NCBI GenBank assembly: GCA_016708105.1
Contig: JADJGJ010000001.1
Location: 1,116,001 to 1,180,000 of the forward strand
Length of the DNA stretch: 64,000 bases
DNA from: Crocinitomicaceae bacterium
GTDB taxonomy: Bacteria; Bacteroidota; Bacteroidia; Flavobacteriales_D; Crocinitomicaceae
Direction: 5' to 3'
Made by a program: the position numbers and the translations under genes. Of this stretch, positions 17,497 to 26,900 are shown piece after piece (position 1 is the stretch's first letter; each line of letters starts with the position of its first letter). The notes under the pieces are model-generated. The model saw only the letters and a list, made by a program, of their open reading frames with translations. It was not told the origin of the DNA and did not search any database.

Positions 17497-19347
17497 TTAG
17501 ACCATCTTGGTCAAGTTTGTCTCTATTCTCTTCTGCAACTCATTTGATTTAGCAAACTGTTCTTTCAAAGTAGCGGTGAGTTGTTTCATTTTTTCTTCAA
17601 AAGGCACATCATCAATTTCTGCAGCTTCACTGCCCACATAAATGCCTGGGGTTAATTTATAATCTTGTTTGATTACTTCTTCTAATGTTGCTGATTTGGA
17701 AAAGGCGGGGATGTCTGTGTAGGTTAGGTTAGTGGTGTGCCCCGCCCCCGACCCCCTCCGTCTGCCTTTGGCATCCACCTCCCCAAGGGGAGGAATGCCC
17801 CCGCCCCCATGTAATTCCTCCCCTTGGGGAAGAACGCTTGCACCCTCAAGTAATTCCTCCCCTTGGGGTAGCACGCCTGCACCCTCAAGTAATTCCTCCC
17901 CTTGGGGTATAACGCCTGCACCTACTAGTAATTCCTCCCCTTGGGGAGGTGTCCGCAGGGCGGAGGGGGTCCTACGCCACGCATGATAAGTACCCGCAAT
18001 TTTTTCAATCTCCCCATCAGTCAACACACGCAATTTACGGCTTACCATTTCACCTAACTTGTTTGCGTCAATGAATAGAATTTCATTTTTGCGGGCGCGG
18101 TGTTGTTTGTTTCCGTTTCGTGTTTTACTCAGAAAAAACAAACATGCCGGAATACCGGTTGTCAAAAAAAGTTTGTCCGGCAAACGCACAATACAATCTA
18201 CCATGCCTTCATTGATCATGTGTTCACGTACATTGCGTTCACCTTTGGTATTGGAAGTCATAGCACCGTTAGCCATTACTACTCCTGCAGTACCGTCTTT
18301 GCTCAAGTGATGCCACACGGTTTGAAACCACATGTAATTTGCATTTCCATCTGTGACCACCGGATCATTGGAATCTTTTATTTTAAAAAGTCGTGGATCA
18401 TTTTCAGGTAAATCTTCAGGGTGCCATTGACTCACGTTAAAAGGTGGATTCATGATAATGTAATCCGCTTTTAATTCTGGTAATTTATCTTGCAATAATG
18501 AGTCACCTAATTCCAATTGAAAATTCAAATCACGCAAAGCCAAATTCATTTTTGCTAAACGCAAAGTTCCATCATAACGCTCTTGCCCATAAATGGCAAT
18601 GTCTTTTTTACTTCCACCGTGTGCATTGATGAATTTCATGGACTGCACAAACATACCGCCACTGCCACAAGCCAAATCTGCAATTTTTCCTTTAAGAGGT
18701 TCCAGCATTTCAACCATCAAACGCACAATACAACCCGGTGTAAAAAATTGCCCGGCACCAGAACCTTCTGCAATTGCAAAACGCCCAATATAATATTCAT
18801 AAATACGTCCCAACACATCACTTTCAGGATTGTGTTTTTCTGAAAACTTTGGATTGGAAAATAAATTAATCAACCCGGCAACTTGTCTTGATGATAATTG
18901 ACTGCGCACAAATATGCGCGGTAAAATTCCTTTTAATTCTGGCCGGTATTGTGAAATGGAATTCTCTAATAATTCAAATGCATCATCCACTTTTACTTTG
19001 ATGTCATCTTGCTCTGCATGATCTTGCAAATATTGCCACGTTGCCTCTTGCGGAATGATGTAGGTGTTTTTAGTTAAGTATTCATCTGGATCATTGACAA
19101 TTTGGTTGATCTCTTTTTTATTGGTTCTATAATATTCAGAACTTGGCTCATTTACCAAACTCATCAATTCATCTCTGCGCGTTTCAAAACGCTCACTCAT
19201 GTGTTTTAAAAAAATCAGAGACAAGACATACTCTTTGTACTGATTTTCTGCAACCGCACCACGTAATTCGTTGGCAACATTCCACAAATCTTTTTCAAAA
19301 TCAATGTCGCCTTTTGCTTTGTAAATTTCTTTCTTTTGCTTTGCCAT
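17497..19347 (-). CDS. hsdM: Type I restriction-modification methyltransferase subunit M, with repeat insertion
   Basis: 616 aa. N-terminal HsdM_N helical domain (about 14-170), then the N6-adenine methylase: SAM motif DLACGSGGMF (224-233) and catalytic NPPF (300-303). It methylates adenine in the target set by HsdS, protecting host DNA. Residues 459-542 (84 aa, 17722-17973) are an insertion between TYHAWR and YTDIPAF, two blocks that are normally close together; it consists of 13-residue units such as PQGEELLEGAGVL, encoded by the GC-rich palindrome. The C-terminal EKMKQLTATLKEQ helix is conserved and has a diverged second copy at 15472-15576. It is the first gene of the operon, start ATG at 19347. 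Confidence 0.95.
   Translation of the reverse strand: MAKQKKEIYKAKGDIDFEKDLWNVANELRGAVAENQYKEYVLSLIFLKHMSERFETRRDELMSLVNEPSSEYYRTNKKEINQIVNDPDEYLTKNTYIIPQEATWQYLQDHAEQDDIKVKVDDAFELLENSISQYRPELKGILPRIFVRSQLSSRQVAGLINLFSNPKFSEKHNPESDVLGRIYEYYIGRFAIAEGSGAGQFFTPGCIVRLMVEMLEPLKGKIADLACGSGGMFVQSMKFINAHGGSKKDIAIYGQERYDGTLRLAKMNLALRDLNFQLELGDSLLQDKLPELKADYIIMNPPFNVSQWHPEDLPENDPRLFKIKDSNDPVVTDGNANYMWFQTVWHHLSKDGTAGVVMANGAMTSNTKGERNVREHMINEGMVDCIVRLPDKLFLTTGIPACLFFLSKTRNGNKQHRARKNEILFIDANKLGEMVSRKLRVLTDGEIEKIAGTYHAWRRTPSALRTPPQGEELLVGAGVIPQGEELLEGAGVLPQGEELLEGASVLPQGEELHGGGGIPPLGEVDAKGRRRGSGAGHTTNLTYTDIPAFSKSATLEEVIKQDYKLTPGIYVGSEAAEIDDVPFEEKMKQLTATLKEQFAKSNELQKRIETNLTKMV
17739..17972. repeat. Inverted end copies and 39-bp tandem units inside hsdM
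   Basis: Plus strand: a left copy (CCCCCTCCGTCTGCC, then CACCTCCCCAAGGGGAGG) at 17739-17795; three tandem 39-bp units starting TAATTCCTCCCCTTGGGG at 17812, 17851 and 17890; and a right end copy at 17929-17972 in opposite orientation to the left (TTCCTCCCCTTGGGGAGG, GTCCGCAGGGC, GGAGGGGGTCC). Each unit carries the CCTCCCCTTGGGGA palindrome. The 39-bp period keeps the hsdM frame and writes 13-aa repeats. Confidence 0.93.
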
Positions 19348-19507
19348 TTTATACTTTACCCATGACTATTGTGTTTTGGGACATCTAACTTAGTCAAAAA
19401 GTCGCACAAAAAAATGAGATTTATCGGGAAAAGTTAAGCCAGGTGTACCTTGACAAAACTTCGTTTGAATAAATGTATAGCAAATCTATCCTTTACCCTC
19501 CCCCAAA

Positions 19508-20926
19508 TCAAACCAACAAATCCCCTTCATTCAACCCTAGAAAATTGATGACGTTTTGTGCAAACAAGGCATCGTGATATCCTTCGGTTAATTTCTTGAA
19601 TTTTTTCTGATCTTTTTTGAGATTGGATTGTGGAACTACTACCCAAAAGTCAGTGCCAAACATGGTTTTAGTTTTCATAATTGCAAATGATGAATCATTT
19701 GAATGAAGATATTTTGCGAAATTTTCTGATGATTTTTTGTTGTTCAAATTGAATGAAAAATCAGCGTAGACATTTTTATATTTTTGCATTAAATCAAGAA
19801 TAGTTTGTATGCGAACATGCAATTCGTTCTCTGATTTTTCCCATGCCCAATCACTGCCAAAATGCCCAAGGTTGAGGCGCAGTTTGGGAAATTCTTCCAG
19901 TACCGGAATCCAGTTGATGGGATCATTTAATTTTCTCGCATTGGCTTTTCTGTTTTCTTCATGTATTACTATGGGTGTTCTGAATTCTGAGGTATGAATT
20001 TTATCTTCAAAGGTTGAAATGATTTCACCTCCGCAATGTGCAGTTACTGGTATGTTAGCTCGTTCACAAACTTCCAATATGGGGGCAAGTGCCATGTCAG
20101 CGGGCAAATAACCGAGTGATGGATATATTTTAATTCCAAAAAATGTTGGACTCCCTTTTTTGAATGCTTCTATAAAGGCATCATACAATTCATTGTGTTT
20201 GTGCGCGGCGTTTTTTTTGCGTACGCGATCAGGATGCACCGGAAAAAATGGTAAGACCGGGTGATGTTTTGAAAGCTCAAGCAATTCTTTGTTTTGATCA
20301 TGGTAAGTTTTTGAAATGCTGCCTTGCCAACCTGATTCTAAATCCATACCCAGTTGAATTGAGATGAGATCTTTCCCTCTGAAGTGGTGATGAATAGCGT
20401 GCTTTTGAAAATACTGATAAACGCTTTCCATTTTTCCGCTATTCAAAATTTTAAATACTTCTTTGATTCTTTTTTTCAAACCAATCCAGTCAACAGTTGG
20501 TAGTCCTTTCTCTTCTTTATCGTCGGAATCATCCGCATCATCTTTTTCAAAAACACGCAAATCAATTTCATGAAATAAACTATGTTTAGCTGCACGTTTG
20601 GCATAAATCAAATCAAGTAATTGATTAGCGTTTTGACAAGTGTTTTCATCACCAATTTGCTCACGAATTATACGGCGAACAATGAATCTGACTAATTTTT
20701 TTGCCAATGGATTATCTTCCAGATTCAGCATACGGATAACCATATAATCTGCATCTACACATTTTCCATCAAAGACATGTGAATGGGCATCAAATACAAA
20801 ATTGTTTTTATCAAGAATATTTTTAGCCGGATCATTGATTCTTTTTTTTGCACACAGTTCAATTTGCTGAAGTGCGTCATCAATAAAAGCTTGTTCTTCT
20901 GCGGTGAACTTTAAATTCTTTGCCAT
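19508..20926 (-). CDS. Amidohydrolase-family metal-dependent hydrolase
   Basis: 472 aa from the ATG at 20926. Amidohydrolase_2-type motifs: FDAHSHVFDG near the N-terminus (HxH metal ligands), HCGGEI for the third His, LNLGHFGSDWAWE and MFGTDFW for the later acidic ligand. The substrate is not identifiable; relatives include decarboxylases and hydrolases of ring compounds. A longer frame opens at 20995, but its first codons lie inside the 38-bp palindrome and look non-coding (Arg/Asn/Ser-rich), so the internal Met before KNLKFTAEEQ is preferred. It is the first gene after the right edge of the restriction island. Confidence 0.85.
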   Translation of the reverse strand: MAKNLKFTAEEQAFIDDALQQIELCAKKRINDPAKNILDKNNFVFDAHSHVFDGKCVDADYMVIRMLNLEDNPLAKKLVRFIVRRIIREQIGDENTCQNANQLLDLIYAKRAAKHSLFHEIDLRVFEKDDADDSDDKEEKGLPTVDWIGLKKRIKEVFKILNSGKMESVYQYFQKHAIHHHFRGKDLISIQLGMDLESGWQGSISKTYHDQNKELLELSKHHPVLPFFPVHPDRVRKKNAAHKHNELYDAFIEAFKKGSPTFFGIKIYPSLGYLPADMALAPILEVCERANIPVTAHCGGEIISTFEDKIHTSEFRTPIVIHEENRKANARKLNDPINWIPVLEEFPKLRLNLGHFGSDWAWEKSENELHVRIQTILDLMQKYKNVYADFSFNLNNKKSSENFAKYLHSNDSSFAIMKTKTMFGTDFWVVVPQSNLKKDQKKFKKLTEGYHDALFAQNVINFLGLNEGDLLV

Positions 20927-20980
20927 AAAAAAACTTTCAGGATTGTAGGGAATGAAATTAGCAGAAAATTTGGAATTACA

Positions 20981-21018
20981 ATTCCGTAGGCGCAAGTCGC
21001 GACCTGCGCCTACGGAAT
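20981..21018. repeat. 38-bp near-perfect palindrome between divergent genes
   Basis: Arms ATTCCGTAGGCGCA and TGCGCCTACGGAAT are perfect inverted repeats around AGTCGCGACC, which itself contains GTCGCGAC. Only one opposed pair is mismatched over all 38 bases. It is much more GC-rich than its surroundings and lies in the short gap between the amidohydrolase (minus) and helicase (plus) genes, without the T-run of a terminator. It has the look of a dispersed palindromic repeat. Confidence 0.9.
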
Positions 21019-21049
21019 AAACGTTTACCTGATATCCTCAAAAGAAAGG

Positions 21050-21057
21050 TATCTTTG
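21050..21057 (+). promoter_or_regulatory. -7 box TATCTTTG of the helicase gene
   Basis: Exact match to TAnnTTTG. It ends 24 nt before the ATG at 21082 and overlaps the in-frame TTG at 21055, which therefore cannot be the start codon. No TTG -33 element is visible at the usual distance. Confidence 0.7.
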
Positions 21058-21081
21058 CACAACGTAAACCAAATATCAACC

Positions 21082-22389
21082 ATGCAATTCAACCAACTGG
21101 GCATTGCCCAAACAATTCTAAATAATTTAATTCAGGAAGGATATGAGCAACCGACACCTGTGCAATCTCAAGCGATTCCTGTTCTATTAAAAGGGCGAGA
21201 TTTATTGGGTTGCGCGCAAACCGGCACCGGCAAAACAGCTGCATTTGCTATTCCTATTTTGCAATTATTGAGTGAGCGTGGATTTGGCAACGGCAAGAAA
21301 AAAATTTTGAAAGTATTGGTGCTAACACCCACGCGTGAACTTGCTTCACAAATTGGTGAGAGTTTTAAAGTGTATGGTAAAGGACTTGGTTTAACACATA
21401 CAGTAATTTTTGGCGGGGTTAACCAGAATCCTCAAGTTGCTCAAATGAAACAAGGGGTTGATATTTTAATTGCAACGCCCGGTCGTTTGATTGATTTGAT
21501 GAATCAAGGGGTGATTAAATTAGACACCATTGATTTTTTTGTTTTAGATGAAGCAGACAGAATGCTTGACATGGGTTTTATTCATGATATCAATCGCATT
21601 TTGCCTAAACTGCCAAAAAAAAGACAGAGTATTTTCTTTTCTGCAACCATGCCTTTGTCTATAGCAAATCTTGCAAATGCTATTTTAACTAATCCTGAAA
21701 TGGTGAAGGTTAATCCGGTTTCATCCACGGCAGAAACGGTGAAGCAAGAGGTGTATCACGTGATGAAATCCATGAAAAGAAATTTACTGAAACATATCAT
21801 TGCAGAAAAAAACATGCAACAGGTTTTAGTTTTTTCACGCACCAAACATGGAGCTGATCGTGTGGCAAGAGAATTGGCGAAAGCAAATATTCCGGCTTCA
21901 GCCATTCACGGCGATAAAGCGCAAGGTGCAAGAGAACGGGCGCTTTCTCAATTTAAAGAAAGAAAAATAAAAGCGCTTGTTGCAACAGACATTGCCGCCC
22001 GTGGTATTGATATTGACAGCCTGGAATGGGTAATTAATTTTGATTTACCAAACGAACCTGAATCATACGTTCACCGCATTGGTAGAACAGGTAGAGCAGG
22101 CGCAAGCGGAACTGCCATATCATTTTGTGATATTGATGAGCGGCCATATTTGAAAGACATAGAAAAACTCATCAAAATAAAAATCAAAGAAATTACTGAT
22201 CACCCTTTTCAAATCAATGCACGGGATGAGGCAGAACATCAGACCAACAAAGGGAAACAAACCTCAGGGCAGCAGCAAGGCAACAAGCGTGGAAATTCAA
22301 ATCACGGCAACAATAAAAAAAGATCAACACAGCCTGCTGATAAAAATGAAAGCAAGAATAAAAAAAGATTTTTCAGAAAGGGTAGATAA
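21082..22389 (+). CDS. DEAD-box ATP-dependent RNA helicase (RhlE-like)
   Basis: 435 aa from ATG 21082 (MQFNQLGIAQ). All core motifs are present: Q motif PTPVQSQAIP, motif I AQTGTGKT, PTRELASQI, TPGRLID, DEAD, SAT, ARGIDID and HRIGRTGRAG. The C-terminal 60 residues are a basic, Asn/Lys/Gln-rich tail typical of RhlE-type helicases that bind RNA unspecifically. These enzymes unwind RNA in ribosome assembly and cold growth. It is a single gene ending 15 bp from the convergent carboxylase gene. Confidence 0.95.
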   Translation: MQFNQLGIAQTILNNLIQEGYEQPTPVQSQAIPVLLKGRDLLGCAQTGTGKTAAFAIPILQLLSERGFGNGKKKILKVLVLTPTRELASQIGESFKVYGKGLGLTHTVIFGGVNQNPQVAQMKQGVDILIATPGRLIDLMNQGVIKLDTIDFFVLDEADRMLDMGFIHDINRILPKLPKKRQSIFFSATMPLSIANLANAILTNPEMVKVNPVSSTAETVKQEVYHVMKSMKRNLLKHIIAEKNMQQVLVFSRTKHGADRVARELAKANIPASAIHGDKAQGARERALSQFKERKIKALVATDIAARGIDIDSLEWVINFDLPNEPESYVHRIGRTGRAGASGTAISFCDIDERPYLKDIEKLIKIKIKEITDHPFQINARDEAEHQTNKGKQTSGQQQGNKRGNSNHGNNKKRSTQPADKNESKNKKRFFRKGR

Positions 22390-22404
22390 GGGAGAATAGA
22401 ATTA

Positions 22405-23871
22405 TTACCTATTCGTTTTCCATGCAGAATATTTTTGATCAAGATAAACAGGCTCAGCATCGTTTTTTATCTTTTTAAACAAGGCGTAAGCAGATGCTGA
22501 TATATCTTCATTCACTTCTGCTTTTAGATATTCAGGTTTAAAATGATCAGCAACAAAATTGATGGTGAATTTTCCGTTCCTGAATTCAGCATGATTTAAG
22601 GCAAAGCGACAAAATCCAAGTGTGGTTGAAAAACCGCAAATTTCAAATTGATCAATAGCCTGAATCATTTTTTCAATAGCTGAGTCACGATCTTTTGCAT
22701 GCACAATCAATTTTGCAATCATGGGGTCATACATGATGGGAATGTTCATGCCTTCATCATAGGCATCATCAACCCGTATTCCAAGTCCGGTTGGCCGACG
22801 ATAGCGTATTATTTTTCCAAGATCAGGAAGAAAATTATTTTCAGGATCTTCAGCGCAAATTCTTACTTCAATTGCGTGTCCATCCAGTTTAACTTCATCT
22901 TGCGTGTAGGATAATTTTTCACCGCGCGCAACTTTTATTTGTTCTTCCACAAGGTCTAACCCGGTGATCATTTCAGTAACCGGATGTTCAACCTGAAGAC
23001 GGGTATTCATTTCTAGAAAATAAAAATTACGGTCCTTATCCACTAAAAATTCCACTGTTCCAACTCCTTCATAATTGCATGAGCGTGCGACATTCACAGC
23101 GGCTTCACCCATTTTTTTTCTGAGAGCTGAATCAACAACCGGAGATGGCGCCTCTTCAACTAATTTTTGATGACGGCGTTGAATGGAACATTCTCTCTCG
23201 TTGAGATAAAGTACATGTCCGTGCTGATCAGCTATTACCTGAATTTCTATATGCTTAGGTTGTTGAACAAATTTCTCAATGAACACAGCACCGTTACCAA
23301 AAGAAGAAAGCGCTTCAGAACTTGCGCGTTCAAATTGTTGTGCAAAATCTTCTTCACGCTCAACGGTGCGCATTCCCTTACCACCGCCGCCGGCTGATGC
23401 TTTAATTAAAATTGGGTAACCAACTTCTCGTGCGATTTTTATTCCCGATTCAATATCCTGAATTGCAGAATCAGTGCCGGGCACCATAGGCACTTCGTAT
23501 TTTTTTACCGCTTGTTTTGCTGATAATTTATCACCCATGATGCGAATTGCCTCAAGTGTTGGTCCAATAAATTTAATGCCTGCCGCAGCTACACGTGATG
23601 CAAATTCAGCATTTTCAGATAAGAATCCATATCCCGGATGAATGCCATCAGCTTTCACCGTTGTAGCAACGCCCAGAATTTTATCCATGTTCAAATAACT
23701 CTCAGATGGCTTTGCATCTCCAATGCAATATGCTTCGTCAGCATAGTTTACAAAGGGCGCATCTTTATCCGCGTCTGAATACACTGCAACACTTTGTATG
23801 TTCATGCTGCGCAGGGTTTTCATGATGCGCAATGCAATTTCTCCGCGATTAGCTATCAGCACTTTTTTCAT
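22405..23871 (-). CDS. Biotin carboxylase subunit (acetyl-/acyl-CoA carboxylase type)
   Basis: 488 aa. N-terminal domain MKKVLIANRGEIALRIMKTL and GIHPGYGFLSENAEFA, ATP-grasp loop ASAGGGGKGMR (about 160-170), and EMNTRLQVEHPVTEM near 290-304, which binds ATP/Mg and bicarbonate. It carboxylates biotin on a carrier protein. The C-terminus runs about 40 residues past the 450-aa AccC core, as in the biotin carboxylase subunits of propionyl- or methylcrotonyl-CoA carboxylases. No carrier or carboxyltransferase gene is adjacent, so accC proper versus another acyl-CoA carboxylase cannot be decided. Confidence 0.9.
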   Translation of the reverse strand: MKKVLIANRGEIALRIMKTLRSMNIQSVAVYSDADKDAPFVNYADEAYCIGDAKPSESYLNMDKILGVATTVKADGIHPGYGFLSENAEFASRVAAAGIKFIGPTLEAIRIMGDKLSAKQAVKKYEVPMVPGTDSAIQDIESGIKIAREVGYPILIKASAGGGGKGMRTVEREEDFAQQFERASSEALSSFGNGAVFIEKFVQQPKHIEIQVIADQHGHVLYLNERECSIQRRHQKLVEEAPSPVVDSALRKKMGEAAVNVARSCNYEGVGTVEFLVDKDRNFYFLEMNTRLQVEHPVTEMITGLDLVEEQIKVARGEKLSYTQDEVKLDGHAIEVRICAEDPENNFLPDLGKIIRYRRPTGLGIRVDDAYDEGMNIPIMYDPMIAKLIVHAKDRDSAIEKMIQAIDQFEICGFSTTLGFCRFALNHAEFRNGKFTINFVADHFKPEYLKAEVNEDISASAYALFKKIKNDAEPVYLDQKYSAWKTNR

Positions 23872-23916
23872 AGGGTCTGTTTTATTTTAATTGCAACAAA
23901 GTTGAGTTAATCTTTA

Positions 23917-26900
23917 CTATTCAGCCGGTACCGGTGTTTTTTTTCTGTTGTTTCCTTCTTTGTGTATGTTGACATCGTTAGAATCTTTTCTGAAAATATT
24001 TAAAAATCCTTGCAGCAGTCTAAATTCTTTTGGATCATCAAAAGTTTCTTGATAATGCATACTCACACCTTGAGTAAATCCACCTTCACTTGATTCAGAT
24101 CCGGTATTTGTTTCATTGAAAAAATTCATGGTAAATGTTCCGTCTTCATTCAATTTATATTCTACGCGCACATCACCCACAATACCGCTGGCACCTGCAT
24201 CACCACTGCTATTATCAACTACACCTCCACTCACTGAAACAGTAATTTTATCATTGATTTGTTTTTCAAATTGCAATCCCATCTGACCCTGATTAAAGCT
24301 TGCAGAAATTTTTACATCTTCACTCAAGGCGTCAAATAAAGCATTCATCTGATCTTCTAAAACTGCCAGTGCACCTGAACCACCTTCACCTGTGCCGTTC
24401 ACGGGTAAGAAACGTTGAAGCACCAGAATAGCAAAAAACTGTTTGGTCAACATATCTGTTTCAGCAGTGATAGCGGCAATTGCATCTTTACCTTCTTGAT
24501 CAGCTTTAGGAGCTTTGATACCAAAATTAAGCGCAGGTGACATCAATGTTTTTGTCATGTACAAATATCCAACCACTTCATCTTTGCGCGTACCGCGTTC
24601 AGCACCAACCGGCATAATATCTGCCAGTGAAAGATACCTGTTGAATGTGGCGGTGATATCAATGTCGGCATCATACGGTGAACCAGTCCAGCGTATTGTA
24701 CTAGCCGGGTCAATGGTGAAGTCTTCACGCACGTAAGTTTTCATACGCATATTGTATACGCCTTCTAAAATTTGATATTTGCCAAACATGGTCATTACGC
24801 CGTAGTCATCCATGGCTATTTGAATATCACCTTCACCTGCGTTCACAACAATTTGATCACCATATACCGGCTCAAATACAATGGTCACTTTAGCATTTGG
24901 GTTTACGTGAAATTTCATATCTAAAGTCATGCCCATGCGTTCAATTTCTTTGATCACATTTGTGGCAGCAGTATCTTCAGGTTTGGTGAATTGTATAAAA
25001 GAGGATTCTTCTAATTCTGCCGTTCCATAAAGTGGCAAAGTGAGATCAGTACCTGATTGCGTTGTTGCATCAACAGTTATCTGCACCAAATCATCATATC
25101 CAAAAATATTTACCAGTCCGGTGATGTAGGCTTTTCCATAATAATAACTTCCATCTTCATATTTGGTATCCATCACCAGAAATTTTTCTGTAACTCCCGG
25201 CATTTCCATATCCAATGTTACATCGTAATTAAAATCACCCCAGTCAGTATGATAAATTTGCATGTTAGCAAGTGCTTTGTGTTTTTCCTGATCTAACAAT
25301 ACCATGTTGTTTACAATGATGGCACCATCACTGAATCCAACCCTACCTGCAAAATCAAAGGCAACATTGAACATAGGTACAGTTACTCCTGCGTTTGGAA
25401 TATCAAGATATCCGCTCACAACCGGATTAGTGAGTTCACCTGTGACCCGTAATTCTCCATCAAGATATCCTTCAATATTGGTGTAAAGTTCAGGGTCTTC
25501 AAACGCGTTGAGAAATGAAATGTCGGTATTATCAAAATACAAATTCAAACTAATATTGTCTTCTTCTTTATCAAGCCAGTAGTTACCATCAAAACGGAAT
25601 GTCTCACTGCTCTCACGTTTCAGAAAACCGTTTACACCAATACTGTTGGTTGTTTTATCCCATTTACTGCTCACCAGCACATCTCCCACCAACTCATCAT
25701 TGATTACAAATTTTTTGATATCAGAGATTGATTGAAAACGAATATTGTTGTAGACATCTGCCACGCCGCCGTCAATATTCAATACACCACCCAAAGTCAT
25801 AGAACCTCCAAGTAATCCGTTCAAATCACTCAGATCAAAATCTTCAACATAAAAATATAACCAGTCATTTGGATTTTCAGAAATTCTGCCGTCAAAACTT
25901 ACTATATGATCTTCATGTGAGAAGGTGAATTTTGATAACTGAACATACTGAGGGTTGTATAATATTTTTGAATTTGGATTGATTTGCCATTTGTTGCCCT
26001 GCAAGAAAAAGAAGGATGGATCAAAACTTGTCATCACATTTTTTGAATCATCAACAACAGATTTGAATGCAAACAGGGCAGGGGAGGTGCCTTTGTATCC
26101 ATCCCAGCCGAAGTTGGTGAGAAACGTATTGTTTTTTACATACGAATCAATGTAGATGTTCCGCACCTGCGCACTGTCATTCAATTTTCCATATTCTGCC
26201 TGATAATATAATGTAGCCTTGGTACTGTCAAACCGGTTTTCAAGTTTGATATCGGTGAGTGACATACCATGGTAAAGCAGGGTTTGAACATTTACATCTA
26301 CAGCAAATCTTTTTTGATTGATATTATAATATGATTGCACACGTGAGTTTTCTGAAATGTAAATCTGGTCGTCAACAAATTGTAATAATGGATTGACATT
26401 TTTCAGGCGGATATCCAAATCAAAATATTTATTCTTGGTAGTGGCAATATCTTTTGCTTCAATCAAATTATCTACCACATAAGAAAGCTGAGTTTGCAAA
26501 ACAGGGTAAATATCACCCAAATCAAACTTGCCTGATAAATCCATGTCAACATAAGGTGAGTATAAGCTGATGGTGTCAGATGTTTTTGAACGTTTTATTG
26601 ATAGCTTCATGGTGTCAAGCACAAAATCAATATTCGCTTCTTTATATTTGAGATTTGAGAGAGATATTTCACCGCTTAAATTATCCATGCTTGTTCCTTT
26701 GATGTTGACATGTACGTTTGCCTGAAATCTATTTGGCACCGTATCATTGGTGATTGACAAATCAGCAAGATGGGCGCTGTCAATACGCACGTCAAAATCA
26801 AATGCCATGGCCCCGTTTAAATTCACTTCTCCCTCATACTTTAATGCAAGATTATCATCTTCAATATCAATAGTACCGTCAAAAATATTTTTATGAAAAT

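Noticed and set aside
17812..17972. Regular 39-bp units that look like a CRISPR array
   Set aside because: Units are contiguous with no unique spacers, lie in frame inside hsdM and have no cas genes nearby.
17732..17986. 84-aa plus-strand reading frame over the hsdM repeats
   Set aside because: It is the antisense of the repeat insertion, rich in Pro/Ser from the palindromes, with no start signal.
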